64,000 nucleotides of DNA, taken from contig JAGPNK010000001.1 in the NCBI GenBank assembly GCA_020746835.1, positions 992,001 to 1,056,000 on the forward strand, read 5' to 3'. Below are positions 10,794 to 21,825 of this stretch, piece after piece. Position 1 is the stretch's first letter; every line of letters begins with the position of its first letter. The notes under the pieces were generated by a model that was not told the origin of the DNA, made no database searches, and saw only the letters and a list, made by a program, of their open reading frames with translations. Both the position numbers and the translations under genes were made by a program. Origin of the DNA: Stachybotrys elegans (Eukaryota; Ascomycota; Sordariomycetes; Hypocreales; Stachybotryaceae).

Positions 10794-11963
10794 ATGGACC
10801 CCGAAGCCGCTGACGAGGATGCCACATCCGACTACGGAGGCTCCGTCTCGGCCTCCGAGTTCACTTCCATCAACTCAGACCGTGAGCTGTACTCGTATGA
10901 ACATGGCAGGTACCTCGCGAAGCCCGCCATCGTCATTGCGCCCACTCAGCCCGCTGACACCCATCATCAGACGATACCAGGCCTTTCTCCAAGGTCGTTA
11001 CGGCCTCCCCAATGACGACGCCGAACAAATGCGCGAGGGTGTCAAGCATCGGCTGTACGTCGACTACATCCTCGACGGCAAGCTGTTCCTGGCGCCCATC
11101 GGCAATAACCCCCAGAAGATTGTCGACCTGGGCACCGGCGTCGGCTTCTGGGCTCAAGATGGTTCGCTCTGCCCCTTCATTCACCACCATGTGCTTTTCG
11201 AGCTTTTCCAAGCTAACACCACCCCTGGCCAGTCGCCGAACACATTCCAAGTGCCAGAATCATCGGCACCGACATCTCTCCTATCCAGCCACATTGGACG
11301 TCCCCCAATGTCGAGTTTCGTGTAGAGGATCTCGAAGATGAGCATCGGCCTTGGACCAGCATTTATGCTGGCGCGGATTTGATTCATGTCCGAGCTCTGC
11401 TGCAAACTCTCCGTCAACCACGGAGACTGCTCGAAAGGTCCCTCGAGTAGGTAATCTCTCGACCTTGATACAGTTGCTGCTGCGGCGTAGCTGACTTTGC
11501 TTCCAGACAGCTGAAGCCAGGCGGCTGGATCGAGTGTCACGAGGTGGTTCCTTTTGTATTCTCCGATGACGGCACCGCGGGTCCAGATCATCCGCTCAAC
11601 ACCCTGTACAGGCTCATCGAGGGTCCTTTCTCCAACATATATGGCTGGCAGCTGCGCTTTCCCAGTCAGATCCCCGAGGTTCTCCGCGACATAGGGTTTG
11701 TCGACGTACATGAGCGCCAAACGAGCATCCCCATCGGCCGCTGGCATTCGGATGCCAGGATGCGTGAGATGGGGCTCTTCAGCCAAAGCATCATGCAGGA
11801 CTGGGTGGCCGCGTTGCTTGGGAAGCACGACGCCTTTGGTCTGTCGCAGGACGAGGCAGATGCTCTTGCGCAGAGGATATACGATGCTCTGGACGACCAC
11901 CGGGTCCACGCTAATCTCAGTTGGATTGACTGCTGGGCTCAGAAGCCCCAGTCGCTGAGCTAA
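10794..11963 (+). CDS. LaeA-like SAM-dependent methyltransferase
   Basis: The 325-residue protein comes from exons 10794-10909, 10971-11161, 11233-11446 and 11507-11963; the introns are 61, 71 and 60 bp. The Rossmann-fold SAM-binding motif I is IVDLGTGVGFWAQD (about residues 90-102), followed by IIGTDISPIQP and NVEFRVEDLED, then motif LKPGGWIECHEV. This is the class I methyltransferase family widespread in filamentous fungi that includes LaeA and the Lae-like paralogues. The acidic N-terminus (DPEAADEDATSDYGGS) is typical of the paralogues. Target and reaction are unknown. The third intron's donor (GTAGGT) makes TAG in-frame if retained. LaeA itself cannot be claimed, because genomes carry dozens of paralogues. 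Confidence 0.88.
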
Positions 11964-13251
11964 CTCGCCCTGGGACGAACATGGCAAGAGGAGAGAAGAA
12001 CGACTACTACGTTCACCTTCCGGGCACGTCCCACTTTTGAATTTGATGAGCTTGAAGCGACACGAATCAGGTCGGGGGCTCCTGGCCCACAATTCCGGTG
12101 CGACTGTTGGTTGTCGAACATATCCCGGCGGGCTTGGTGCTATGTGCCCTACGTGGGGAACGGCGCTTGTTGGGGTGCTTGGCGGTTTCCGTAGAATCAT
12201 GTCCTTGCGTTTCTGGTGGTGGGATAGAGAGGGAGCGGCGGCAGTGAATACACTTTTCAGGGAGTTTCTCTGGGCGGAATCCATGGGCGGTGCTGGAAAA
12301 TATGGATATAGACGGCAATTGATTCTCTTCCATCATCTTCGACACGAAGAGTCTTGTGTGACATGGCCAACTTTCATCTTTACATTCCTAGACGAGATGT
12401 AAACTTTCATATATGGGGTTTTATATACCATATGTGATAGTTCACAACATATCGCGTGATACACTTAATAACCCCTGACGTCCTTACCTTCTTGGCAGAA
12501 ACTCTATGTTGCGATAAACATCTGATGAGAACAAGAAATATTCAGCAATTACTGATGAGGGCCTGAGCTAGTCGAGCCTAAACTTACCCTCCTATCTTGA
12601 AGATGTTTAGTATGAGATTGGCAGCCCCATTATCTAACCTGAAGCACTCCGTTTCATGTCTAGGTAGGTATACTGCTATTGGTTACCAGATACCGGTTCT
12701 CGCCATCCCCGGGTGTCTGTCTCATTGTTATTGCTAAGAATCTCAAGTCAGGGCGTGTCGCTGGATCTTGGCTGCACCGTAACTTTCCAGCCGGATGACT
12801 TAGACAGGAATCAAACCCCGAGTAGTCAGTCAAGGGGAAGCGTTCTGGTATTAGATTATTGAAATTCATGAGGTCTTCTAGGGATAGAAGCCTTCAAGAG
12901 TACCTTTGTATAAGAGTCGCCAGGCTCTGTTATGTAGGCACATACACGTCAACCATTCAGACAGATACATAGCCGACCCTCGCCAAGGCCCAAGTCCAGA
13001 CGATACAAATTCTCTGGCTATCCGTCCGGTTGCCTCATCCCGATATATTTACCGCCTGTTCTCGCATAAATGGCTACAGCGATCCTCGAAGCAACGAGTC
13101 GAATCTATTGTCGCTCAGAAACACTCACAATACGGCCAAATAGTGGTGATGCTCCCTCTAGTCAGGCCCCTTTTCCCTATTCCGTATATAGCACCACATA
13201 GTATATGATTGTCTAGTCTATCTAACCCGGTCCAAATCCATTCAGTCATTA
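11964..13251. other. Intergenic, tail-to-tail between the methyltransferase and MFS genes
   Basis: About 1.3 kb of 3' flanks, AT-richer from about 12380 onward, with one TAGGTAGGTA word at about 12661. No supported gene or RNA was seen. Confidence 0.5.
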
Positions 13252-15168
13252 TCATGAAGTGGGAGCAGGTGGCCCGGCTGGTGGCTTGCCAGGTGCTCCC
13301 AGTTTCCCTTTCTTGATGCTCTTCCACTCCATACAACAAGCGCAGACCAACTGCGCTCCGGATAGAATGAGTGCTACCATGAAAATAGTTGTGCAGGCGT
13401 CGTTGTAAGCGGTAGTCAAAAGCCCCGAGTGCTCTGGTCCAGCCAGACTCATCAGCTCCGTCACACCAGTGTTGACAATGGTATCCGGGTCCAAGTTGGG
13501 TAGATCCGCCAATCGAGACACAAGAGTTGTGCTCAGAATCGATTGGCCCACAGAGACAAATACAGCGCCTCCCAACTGCTGTGTGAAGAAGCCAATAGCC
13601 ACGCCAGTTGGGACGTCTTCCATGGGGAGCACGGTTTGACATGCCAGGCCGACGGTTTGCATACCAAAGCCAAGACCGAACCCAACCAGGAACTGGAATG
13701 CAATCCATTGCTGGGAGCCGCTCTCTGGAGTAAAGGTAGTCATCAAGCCCTCTCCAACCATCATGAGCGATGGGCAAATCATCATGGCTGGCACGTAGTA
13801 GCCAGTTTTCTGGGTTGTGATGCCCGACAAAGCACCAGCAATCACGAGAGGAACCAGCAAAGGCAACGTGTAGACCCCCGACTCCACGGGATCTATACCG
13901 TGTGTCGTCTGGACTGCAATAAGTTAGTCGAGAGCACAATGCCGCGAGCTGGGAAACTCACACCAGATGGGTAGGTAATATATGCAGAGCATCATAGCCC
14001 CTGCAAGTAGCAACGAGAACCAGGCCCCAGCCAGCACCGATCGCTGTGTAATGATGCGTACCGGCAGGGTTGCCGTCTCTGGCATCTTGACCTGAACGAT
14101 GCCAAAGGCAATCGCCGTGACTCCAAATATAACAAACAAGACGATGATGCGCCAGTCCCCCCAGGCATAAGTCGAGCCACCCCATTGCAAGGCCAGAACT
14201 AGACACACCATGGACGGGATGAAGAGTACTGTGCCGATAGGGTCGAGCCTCATGATGTGTTGGATGAGGGGCATCGTCTTGCTAGGTTTCATGGGGGTCT
14301 TGAGGAAGAAGAACAGGCAGGCGGATGCGACGAGACCTATCGGGAGGTTGATGTAAAAGCACCAGCGCCACGTCGCTTCCCTGGCAAATGCTCCTCCGAT
14401 CAGCGGCCCAACCACAGCAGCGAACCCAAACACAAACCCAAACAGAGCTACGGCCAGTCAGCGACAAAGGGCACGATTGCGTTTGTGCAGATACCTACAT
14501 TGGATCATTGGGCGCTTTGGAAGAGGCACCATGCTGATGACGACCATCATGGAACCGGTCATGATGCCAGCAGATCCAACACCAGAAACAGCCCTTCCCA
14601 CGATGAAGGAGATGGAGTTGGGCGCGACGCCGCAGAGAAGAGACCCAACCTCAAAGATGGCGATGCAGACCAGGAAAGTCCACCTCAGGTCATAAAAGCG
14701 GAAGATGCGTCCAAAGAGAAGCTGGAAGGCTGCCGTCGTGAGCATGTACGCAGATCCATACCACCCTATGTCTCCCAGACTTCCAAAGTCATCGGTGATG
14801 TTGGGGATCGCCGTGGAGAGAATGGTGCGATCGATGGCGACAAGGAACAGGGACATGAAGCTAGAGAGAATGATGAGCCAGAACTTGAGAGTCCGAGGCT
14901 TGTAGTTGTCGGCCGAGCCATTCTGGGGCGGACCATGTGTTGTTGGTGACTGGGTGGGTGGCTCAAGGCTTGCGTCCGATTGAGGTTGACATTGGACGGG
15001 CGGTGCTGATGCCGGCGAATGCTTCTCGAGGTCACAATCATCTGATGCGGGCGACAGCTGCCGAGGAGACTTCTGTGGTTCATCAGAAATGAGGAGCATC
15101 GAAGCCAGGCTGTCTCGCTGGCTAACATGGCCAGATTTGTCTTGTATTGCTGTATTCGACATCTTCAT
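13252..15168 (-). CDS. MFS multidrug transporter, DHA2 (14-TM) family
   Basis: The 605-residue protein comes from exons 14499-15168, 13962-14447 and 13252-13913; the introns are 51 and 48 bp. After about 93 hydrophilic, Ser/Pro-rich cytosolic residues, the first TM (FWLIILSSFMSLFLVAID) leads into RTILSTAIPNITDDF, the DHA2 signature. Motif C-like GSAGIMTGSMMV, then GGAFAREATWRWCFYINLPIG, follow, with a large set of further TM helices. These proton-drug antiporters of the plasma membrane export toxins, fungal metabolites or fungicides. The substrate cannot be inferred. The start was placed at MKMSNTAIQ because the codons upstream in frame contain no ATG. The gene is divergent from the Zn2Cys6 factor, a common regulator-pump pairing. 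Confidence 0.93.
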
Positions 15169-16961
15169 AGCACTCGGTGAGCCTAGAATGGCAGGTGGCA
15201 AGCGAAGAGGAGACGGGAGCTGGTCGAGAGAGAAGCGAAGCAGCTACTTTAACTTGGCGCGGCCCTTGTGCCAAGCAAGATGCAAGCATCCAGCTTCCCA
15301 GCTAGTCGGTGCCGGACTTTCTCTTGTTTGATTTTCCTCTGAGTACCGCAAGGGAAAAAGGCCTGAACCACACGCCAGACAAGCCTGCTGCTAGACCGTA
15401 GCGAGGCGGGCCCAGCAGGTTATGGGTTCGGGTGCAGGCATTTCTGTACGACTCCGAAGCCACATTCATGCTCAAGGGTGAAAGAAAGTGATAGATCAGA
15501 TGGAGACGTGGCATGTGGCTCGGGCACAGAAGCATGGTGCTTAGTGTGCTCAGCATGGGCCGAGCAGCTGAGGCATAGGGACGGCCGTATTCCACAAGAG
15601 ACGGCGTTGAAAAGTGGGTGACCGGACGTCCCCATTCATAGGCCGTCGGACACGATGGACATCCCTGAAGTTGATGAACATGGGCATTTTGGGACTCAGC
15701 TTAAGCTGCAGCGGAAGCTGGGTCAAGGACGGGAAGGTGCCGCTAAGCCAATGTCGGAATATTATGGGTCCCACCAAGACATCCAATGGCTGTGGCGGAT
15801 TGCTCTCGGGACCGAGATTCGCTTCATTCCCGGACAGCAGGAAGGAGCTGATGGAGGATGGTTTCCAATACGATGTGGTTCCGGGGACGAGGAAGGTAGG
15901 AATCGCAGCCACATTTATTTATTTTATTATTTTCATTTTCATTTTCCTTCTAGGACAACATTGGGATCCTTTTCCCTCCCGCCTCCACTCTGGCTCTTGC
16001 ACTTGCCACTCGTTGAGGAAGGGAGACATGTGTGGGATGGCTTGACGTTGCACTGAAATCCCAAGGCAGACACCGGTGTGACGGATGCTACGCTGCGGCT
16101 GCAACCATGTTCCTTTCGCCCCCCCCAAATCCTCCCACATAACCCTTTCCCCGCGCGCATGTCGCAAGCTGCAACCCATCCGACGAAACCTGAGAAACCC
16201 CTCACCCGACTGTCACCTGTGATAGGATTCTTCAAGGCTTCGATTGAAAGCGTAGCTGCAGCGGATGCCACAGAAATCAGTGCAGTGTGCTAGCCATCCA
16301 ATCTAACAGCCCAGGCAGCTTCTCGCGCAGCACATGCATCAATCCTCTCAAGGGCCCGCTTGCTTATTCACATTCTGACACGTCGACGATCCAGCTTCGC
16401 TCATCTGACGGTTTTGGTTCGCGTCTCTGGGGAAGCGAGGAGCAGAAAGAAAAAGAGAAGAATGAAAGAATAAAGGATTGAAATAAAGTAAGCCGGTCTG
16501 GTCGGGTCCACGCCGACGCCATACTGGCCCTGAATTAACGCTGATCGAGGAATCTCGGATCCGACAGTCGGTTGCGACACCCGACAGCCAGCATCTTCCA
16601 TACCCGCACCGGGCATCAATCGACCACGTCGACGCCGACCTAGTTTCAAGTAGCCCGCGCCCACTCCCGCATCCGCATCCACGCCCTTGGGCTTACTCAC
16701 TGGCTGGGATATACCAGATTGTCGGGAGAGCTAACCTTGCCCACTCCCTAAGGACCCGCTGCTTGTCAGACGTTCCAGACATCTGGTGACTTTGATCGGT
16801 GGCGCACTCCGACGTAACCGCGTACCTCATCGTGCCTTATCACAAGTACCGCATGAGGAGGCATTACCCGCTGCTGGCCGACCCCTCCTCCCACCCCCTA
16901 CTCAGCGGAACGGCCTTGACAGCCCATCACGCTACTTTGACTGTCCTCACTCCAGCAGATC
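15169..16961. other. Shared promoter region of the MFS gene and the Zn2Cys6 factor
   Basis: About 1.8 kb between divergent starts. Plus-strand frames at 15614-16056 have ATGs but no recognisable similarity, and part of them crosses a simple TTTTATTATTTTCATTT tract. I regard them as non-coding. Confidence 0.5.
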
Positions 16962-19687
16962 ATGTCCGACGTGTCGGGATTGGGTTCGGGCTCCGGGGCG
17001 CCAACCGGCCTAGGCCCTCCTCACTCATCCCAGAGCCAGCAACAGCTCCAACCTCCCCATATGCAAGACAGCGCTGCTGTCAAGCTGACCCGTGGCACCA
17101 GCTGCGTACTCTGCCAGCAACGCAAGGTGCGGTGTGACAAGAATAAACCCTGCGCCAATTGCGTCAAAGCGGGCATTGAGTGTCGGGTTGTTCCCCCACA
17201 GCCTCCGAGACGCCGCAAGAAGCGTCTACAGGAAAAGGATCTCATCGAGAGACTCAAAAAATACGAGTCTCTCTTAAGCGAGAATGGCGTAAAATTCGAA
17301 TCCATCGGTCAGGATCTCACACATGACCTGAGCAACGATGGCCAGCAGATGAATGATGTCGATGAGCTTGAGAACGACTTTGAAGGCCTCAAGACCTCCC
17401 CTGAGGCCACCATGTCTTCCCCAGCAGCTTCCCAGGCCGACAGGTGAGTCTTGGCCATACAATACATGATACACCTGTGTAACCTGCAGTACTGACCCCA
17501 TACCCCCAAGAAAAACTGCCAGTAAATGGTTCTCTCTCCACAAAGAGGTACGTTGTCTGCCGTATATGCCTGCCTACTTGGCACCTCGGGCTAAGCTCGC
17601 ATTCTATAGTTCCGGGCCAGCGAACATCTGCTCCAGGACTCTTCAGAAGACGAAGAGCCGGGCGATGAGTCGAACATTCATCGTGCCTTTGACAAAATGT
17701 TTGGGAACCAGGATGGATTCCCCTTCATCATGGGCGGGCAAACTTCATCCGTCACCCACCTGCACCCCCCCATCATCCAGATCCTGCAACTGTGGCAAAT
17801 CTACATTGACAACATCAACCCCCTGTTGAAGATCACCCATGTGCCAACTGTCCAAGCGCAAATCATCGAAGCCACATCGCGGTTGGACAAGGCGCCCAAG
17901 AACATCGAGGCGCTGATGTTCGGCATCTACGTCATGGCCATCACCTCGCTCGAAGACGCCGACGTCTTGCAGCGCTTCGGCCAGCCCAAATCGGAACTCC
18001 TTGGCCGTTTCTTCCCGGCTGTCCAGCAAGCTCTGGTCAACGCTAGCTTCATGCGAGTAAATGACCCCATCTGCCTTCAGGCATTGTATCTCTACTTGGT
18101 ATGTGTAGATCCTACCCGATAGGGCAATCCGTTCGTTACCCCTCCGCTGACACACCTATTCAGATGGCTGTTAGATGGTTCGTAGATCCTCGACAAGTCT
18201 TCTGTCTGATAGGCATAGCAGTCCGTATCGCCCAGCGGATGGGCCTACACCGAGATCCCGGTGGCTTCGGACTTCCTCCGTTTGAGGTGGAACAGCGACG
18301 TCGGCTGTGGTGGAGCATTGTCGGATACGATCGTCGCATCGGTGAAATGACTGGTTCGACAGTCACGGCGCTATCCGCCGGAGGTGACTGCAAGCTGCCT
18401 CTGAACGTCAACGACTCTGATCTCCACGTGGATGGCAAGGAGGCGCCAACGCCTCATACTGGCCCTACGGAAATGCTGTTCGCCTTGACTCGCATGGAAC
18501 TTTCCATGGCAGTGTCCAGTAACAGCAACCGTGACAGCTTCAAGTTCAACAATCCTGACAAGCCAGGTGCTTCTCCTCAGCCTCCCAACAAGGCTGGTCC
18601 GACGGTTCGTCTTGCTGGTCAGGACGGCCCAGCATACACCTTGGATGGGTACTGCGCCCACGTCGAAGGCACATATCTCTCTCAGTGCGACCCAAAGATC
18701 CCCCTTCACTTCTTTACCCTTACCATGACCCGTCAGGCGCTCTGCAAGATGCGTGTTATGAACTTCCTCGTTCGCATGCACAGCGCCGAGGCCATGCCAC
18801 TGCAGGATATTGAACGGGACAGCCTGTTTCTCCAGGCGACACAGATGGTTGAATTCGATAACGTCGTCTACTCCTCAGAAAGCCTGAAGCCCTTCAAGTG
18901 GTATGCGATGCATCATTTCCCGTTCCCAGCCTACATGTTCATCGTCCAGGAGCTCCGCAAGCGGATCGTCGGACCTGAGGTAGAGAGAGCGTGGGAGGCC
19001 GTGTCGAGGAATTACGAACTTCGGGGTATCCTCAACCATCTTCACAGCCCCATGCATGCAGCCTTCAGCAGCCATTTCATCAAGGCGTGGGAGCGCCATG
19101 AGAACTATCAGCTCAGCATGGGTCGCCGTATCGGTAGGCCCCATTTTATCTATGCGCTCCAGGAGCGAGCCGAGGAACGCAGGCGGGCTCGCGCAGAGAA
19201 CCGCCAGGTCGCTGAGGTGGATGGCCCGGGTGTCACCATCCCCCGTTCCGCGTATGCTGCATCCACGGCGTCATCCGACAACGCAGCTCGCCTCACGAGT
19301 CCAGATCATAACATGAGCCAGCCTGGTCCGCCTGGTCCGTCTGGAAGTTCACCAGATGATTCAAGTGAGATGGACTTCTCCTATCTCGTCAGGCCTTACC
19401 AGGATCTCGGTAGCTTTACCTCGGGAGTAGCCCCGCCTGGTTATCATCACTTTGGCGGCGGTGGTTTCGGCGGTCCCGGCGGTCCTGGCGGTCCTGGCGG
19501 TCCTGGCGGTCCTGGCGGTCCAGCTGGTCCTGCTGCTGGCGGTGGTGGTTTCGGTAGTCCTCCTGGTCCTCCTGGCCCTCCTGCCCTTGGTGGCCCTGGC
19601 CCCATGAGCAGAGCGCCTCCAACTCCTGGCCCCATGGGTGGTCGTGATATTGGACCTCCTGGAAGTGGTTTCATGTTCAACAACTAA
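16962..19687 (+). CDS. Zn2Cys6 fungal transcription factor with a collagen-like Gly/Pro tail
   Basis: The 850-residue protein comes from exons 16962-17443, 17490-17547, 17610-18098 and 18164-19687; the introns are 46, 62 and 65 bp. The binuclear cluster has Cys48, 51, 58, 64, 67 and 74, followed by a basic linker (PPRRRKKR) and a short coiled-coil (about 90-115) for dimerisation. The middle (about residues 200-560) is the fungal-specific transcription factor domain, with signatures FCLIGIAVRIAQRMGLHRDP and RRRLWWSIVGYDRRIGEMTG. The last 80 residues are a run of GGP/GPP triplets encoded by a near-perfect 9-bp tandem repeat, unusual for this family. It probably acts in the nucleus on CGG-type sites. 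The divergent MFS gene is a candidate target, by position only. Confidence 0.93.
19469..19521 (+). repeat. 9-bp tandem repeat (GGCGGTCCT) encoding Gly-Gly-Pro units
   Basis: About six near-identical copies of GGCGGTCCT run head to tail in the reading frame of the Zn2Cys6 factor. Identical third positions point to recent slippage expansion rather than slow drift. Confidence 0.85.
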
Positions 19688-20126
19688 TGTAAAATGGTCA
19701 GGAGTACGTTTGGGTAATCTGTCCTTGGTAGTATAACCACCTCCCGTTTTCTTCTTGAATATACACTTGTAAATATGCAGTCAGGGCACAAAGACACCAC
19801 AACACTCACCCAACACTCATGTACAAATTTGGGGTACTTTGTATGTTCAGATATACGATCCACATGCTCATCGCTCGCTCCTCTCCGGGGAGCTCGTGTT
19901 ACAGGTACCGGGTAGGGGAAGTTGTGGCAATGATTCCCGATCCGATCGGATTTCGGATTTCAGCCGCTGAGTCAGCAAAACCCACCCCAGAACCTCCCCG
20001 CAGCCCACTCTGCCTAAGCTCGAGGCTCCAAGCATAGCATCAGCAAGCTACTGACCAAGAATTAGCCTTCGGCGTATCCAACAATCACCTTTGAGCCCAT
20101 TAGCTGATACCATATCAGGGGCGAAC
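19688..20126. other. Intergenic: 3' flank of the Zn2Cys6 gene and promoter of csn6
   Basis: 439 bp between two genes in the same direction. It contains TCCGATCGGA (a 10-bp palindrome at 19941-19950) and the TGAGTCA element described separately. Confidence 0.5.
19966..19976. promoter_or_regulatory. MARE/AP-1-like element upstream of csn6
   Basis: GCTGAGTCAGC contains TGAGTCA, the core bound by fungal bZIP factors of the AP-1 and Cpc1/Gcn4 classes, with symmetrical flanks as in a Maf recognition element. It lies about 150 bp before the csn6 ATG. Function is inferred from the motif alone. Confidence 0.4.
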
Positions 20127-21466
20127 ATGGATTCCTCAAGCTCCAACCCGCTCTTATTGAGCCAGAAGAGCATCGACACTCAGGTAGTGCTTCACCCTCT
20201 CGTTCTCCTCACCATTTCCGACTACATCACCCGCCATACACTCCGTCAACAAGAGGGTCCGATCATTGGTGCTCTGCTGGGGCAGCAGAACGGGCGCGAG
20301 ATCACGGTCGAGCATGCTTTCGAGTGTATTATTCGCGCAGTGCCAGAGGTCAGAAGCGGATATGTCATCGACGAGGTGCAGTTCAGCGAGCGTCTAGAGA
20401 AGAGTAGGTGACAAGATGGATCGCCTCGAGTCCCGGATACTGATGTGGAATAATAGTGACCACTGTCCACAAAGATCGAGATCTGGGGCTTGTCGGCTGG
20501 TATACCCTTCTCCCGCCTTCCGGGCCGACCCCTGCGGTACTCGCGATTCACTCCCAGATCATGGAAACATGGAACGAGTCGCCTCTTCTGTTGGGCTTCC
20601 ACCCAGAAGAAGTCCTCCATCATTCGGTTGGCGGCAAGCTGCCTTTGACTATATACGAGAGCGAGATCGAAGTCGATGATCCCAAGACCGATCAGGATGG
20701 CGAGGATAAGAAAATGGAGGACGCCGAGGAGAAGAAAACGGCGGATGCCAGCAGCAAGAAACTCGAGTATCTTGAGCCGTCAAGGAAGTTTAAGTTCCGT
20801 GAGGTTTCTTACTCTATAGAGACGGATGAAACGGAGATGATCAGCATGAATTATATTGCCGCTGGTGGAGGAAATGCTTCATCCGCCGCGACAAAGGACG
20901 AGCGCACATCTCGCTCAGTCGAGTCTAACGGCAAGGGCAAACGGAGACTGGTTGAGAGTGAACTGACTGGTAGCGAGGACGCCATCGTGCTTTCGAAGGA
21001 AGAGGAGGAGATGATCGCCTCGCTAACTGGCAGAGCCAACGCGATAAAGATGCTACAGTCCAGGATCCGGCTCATTACCACGTACCTGGAGCGGCTACCG
21101 CCCTCACAGATCACTGGTGAGGTCCAGAATAACGACGGGGCGATGGAGACGGATACTACGACGCCGTCGCTGACGGTGCTTCGTCAAATCCAAGCCCTTG
21201 TCAGCCGCCTCGACCTCGTTATCCCCTCGGACCGGGACGCTTTTGAAAGAGAGCTACTTGACAACACAAACGATGTGAACCTGATTGGTATGCTGAGCGG
21301 ACTGATAGAAGGAGCAAACAAGGCTAGGGATGTGCAGAAGAAGTTTGCCGTCATCGAATCAGCCAAATCCATCAACCACCGCGCCCACACCGATTTCCAG
21401 ACTTCTAAGGGACAAGCCTTCCAACTCCCTGGGGGGCGCGGTGCCGGCGATCTTCACGCAGCATAG
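20127..21466 (+). CDS. csn6: COP9 signalosome subunit 6 (MPN-domain)
   Basis: The 428-residue protein comes from exons 20127-20403 and 20457-21466, with a 53-bp intron. The MPN domain fills about residues 15-180: [18 protein letters not shown], then [22 protein letters not shown]. The JAMM metal ligands (HxHx7S..D) are absent, as expected for the non-catalytic CSN6 partner of CSN5. Further matches are [13 protein letters not shown] and the C-terminal helices ([35 protein letters not shown]). A fungus-type charged insert ([18 protein letters not shown]) breaks the domain at about residues 170-190. The COP9 signalosome removes Nedd8 from cullins; in filamentous fungi it controls development and secondary metabolism. 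The ATG chosen is the first in frame. Confidence 0.93.
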
Positions 21467-21825
21467 CTAGAGTTGGCCCAAGCACAACGCCCACGCGGCG
21501 GAGCTGTGGGCAGCTTGCAGGAAATGTGACGACTACAAGGTTCGGCGTTTAGGATTTGGTACTTTTGCAGGGCAGCATGGGCAGGGTCTGCTCACTGATG
21601 ACGAGAAAGATGGAGTTTTAGCTGATGAATCCACGTTCAATTCACGGAAACCGCTTGTCACCTTGTTATTATTATTTCCTGCTATTGCCTTGCCTTGAGA
21701 ACCCACCATCTAAATCAGTTCATCAGACTCGATCTTGGATATCGGATATTATCGTTGCGCATCATAATTACTAGAAACCAGCTTCTACCCACCCTTTAGT
21801 CCCACGGCTGAGGACGACTTCTCGG
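21467..21825. other. Intergenic, tail-to-tail between csn6 and the dehydrogenase gene
   Basis: 359 bp of converging 3' flanks. Nothing else was seen. Confidence 0.5.

Noticed and set aside
15614..16056. ATG-led frames between the MFS and Zn2Cys6 genes
   Set aside because: No recognisable motif, and part of the frame is a simple TTTTATTT/TTTTCATTT tract. They may be leader sequence.
10794..19687. Secondary-metabolite gene cluster
   Set aside because: Methyltransferase, MFS pump and regulator are present but no polyketide synthase, NRPS, terpene synthase or other backbone enzyme is nearby, and the next genes are housekeeping genes.
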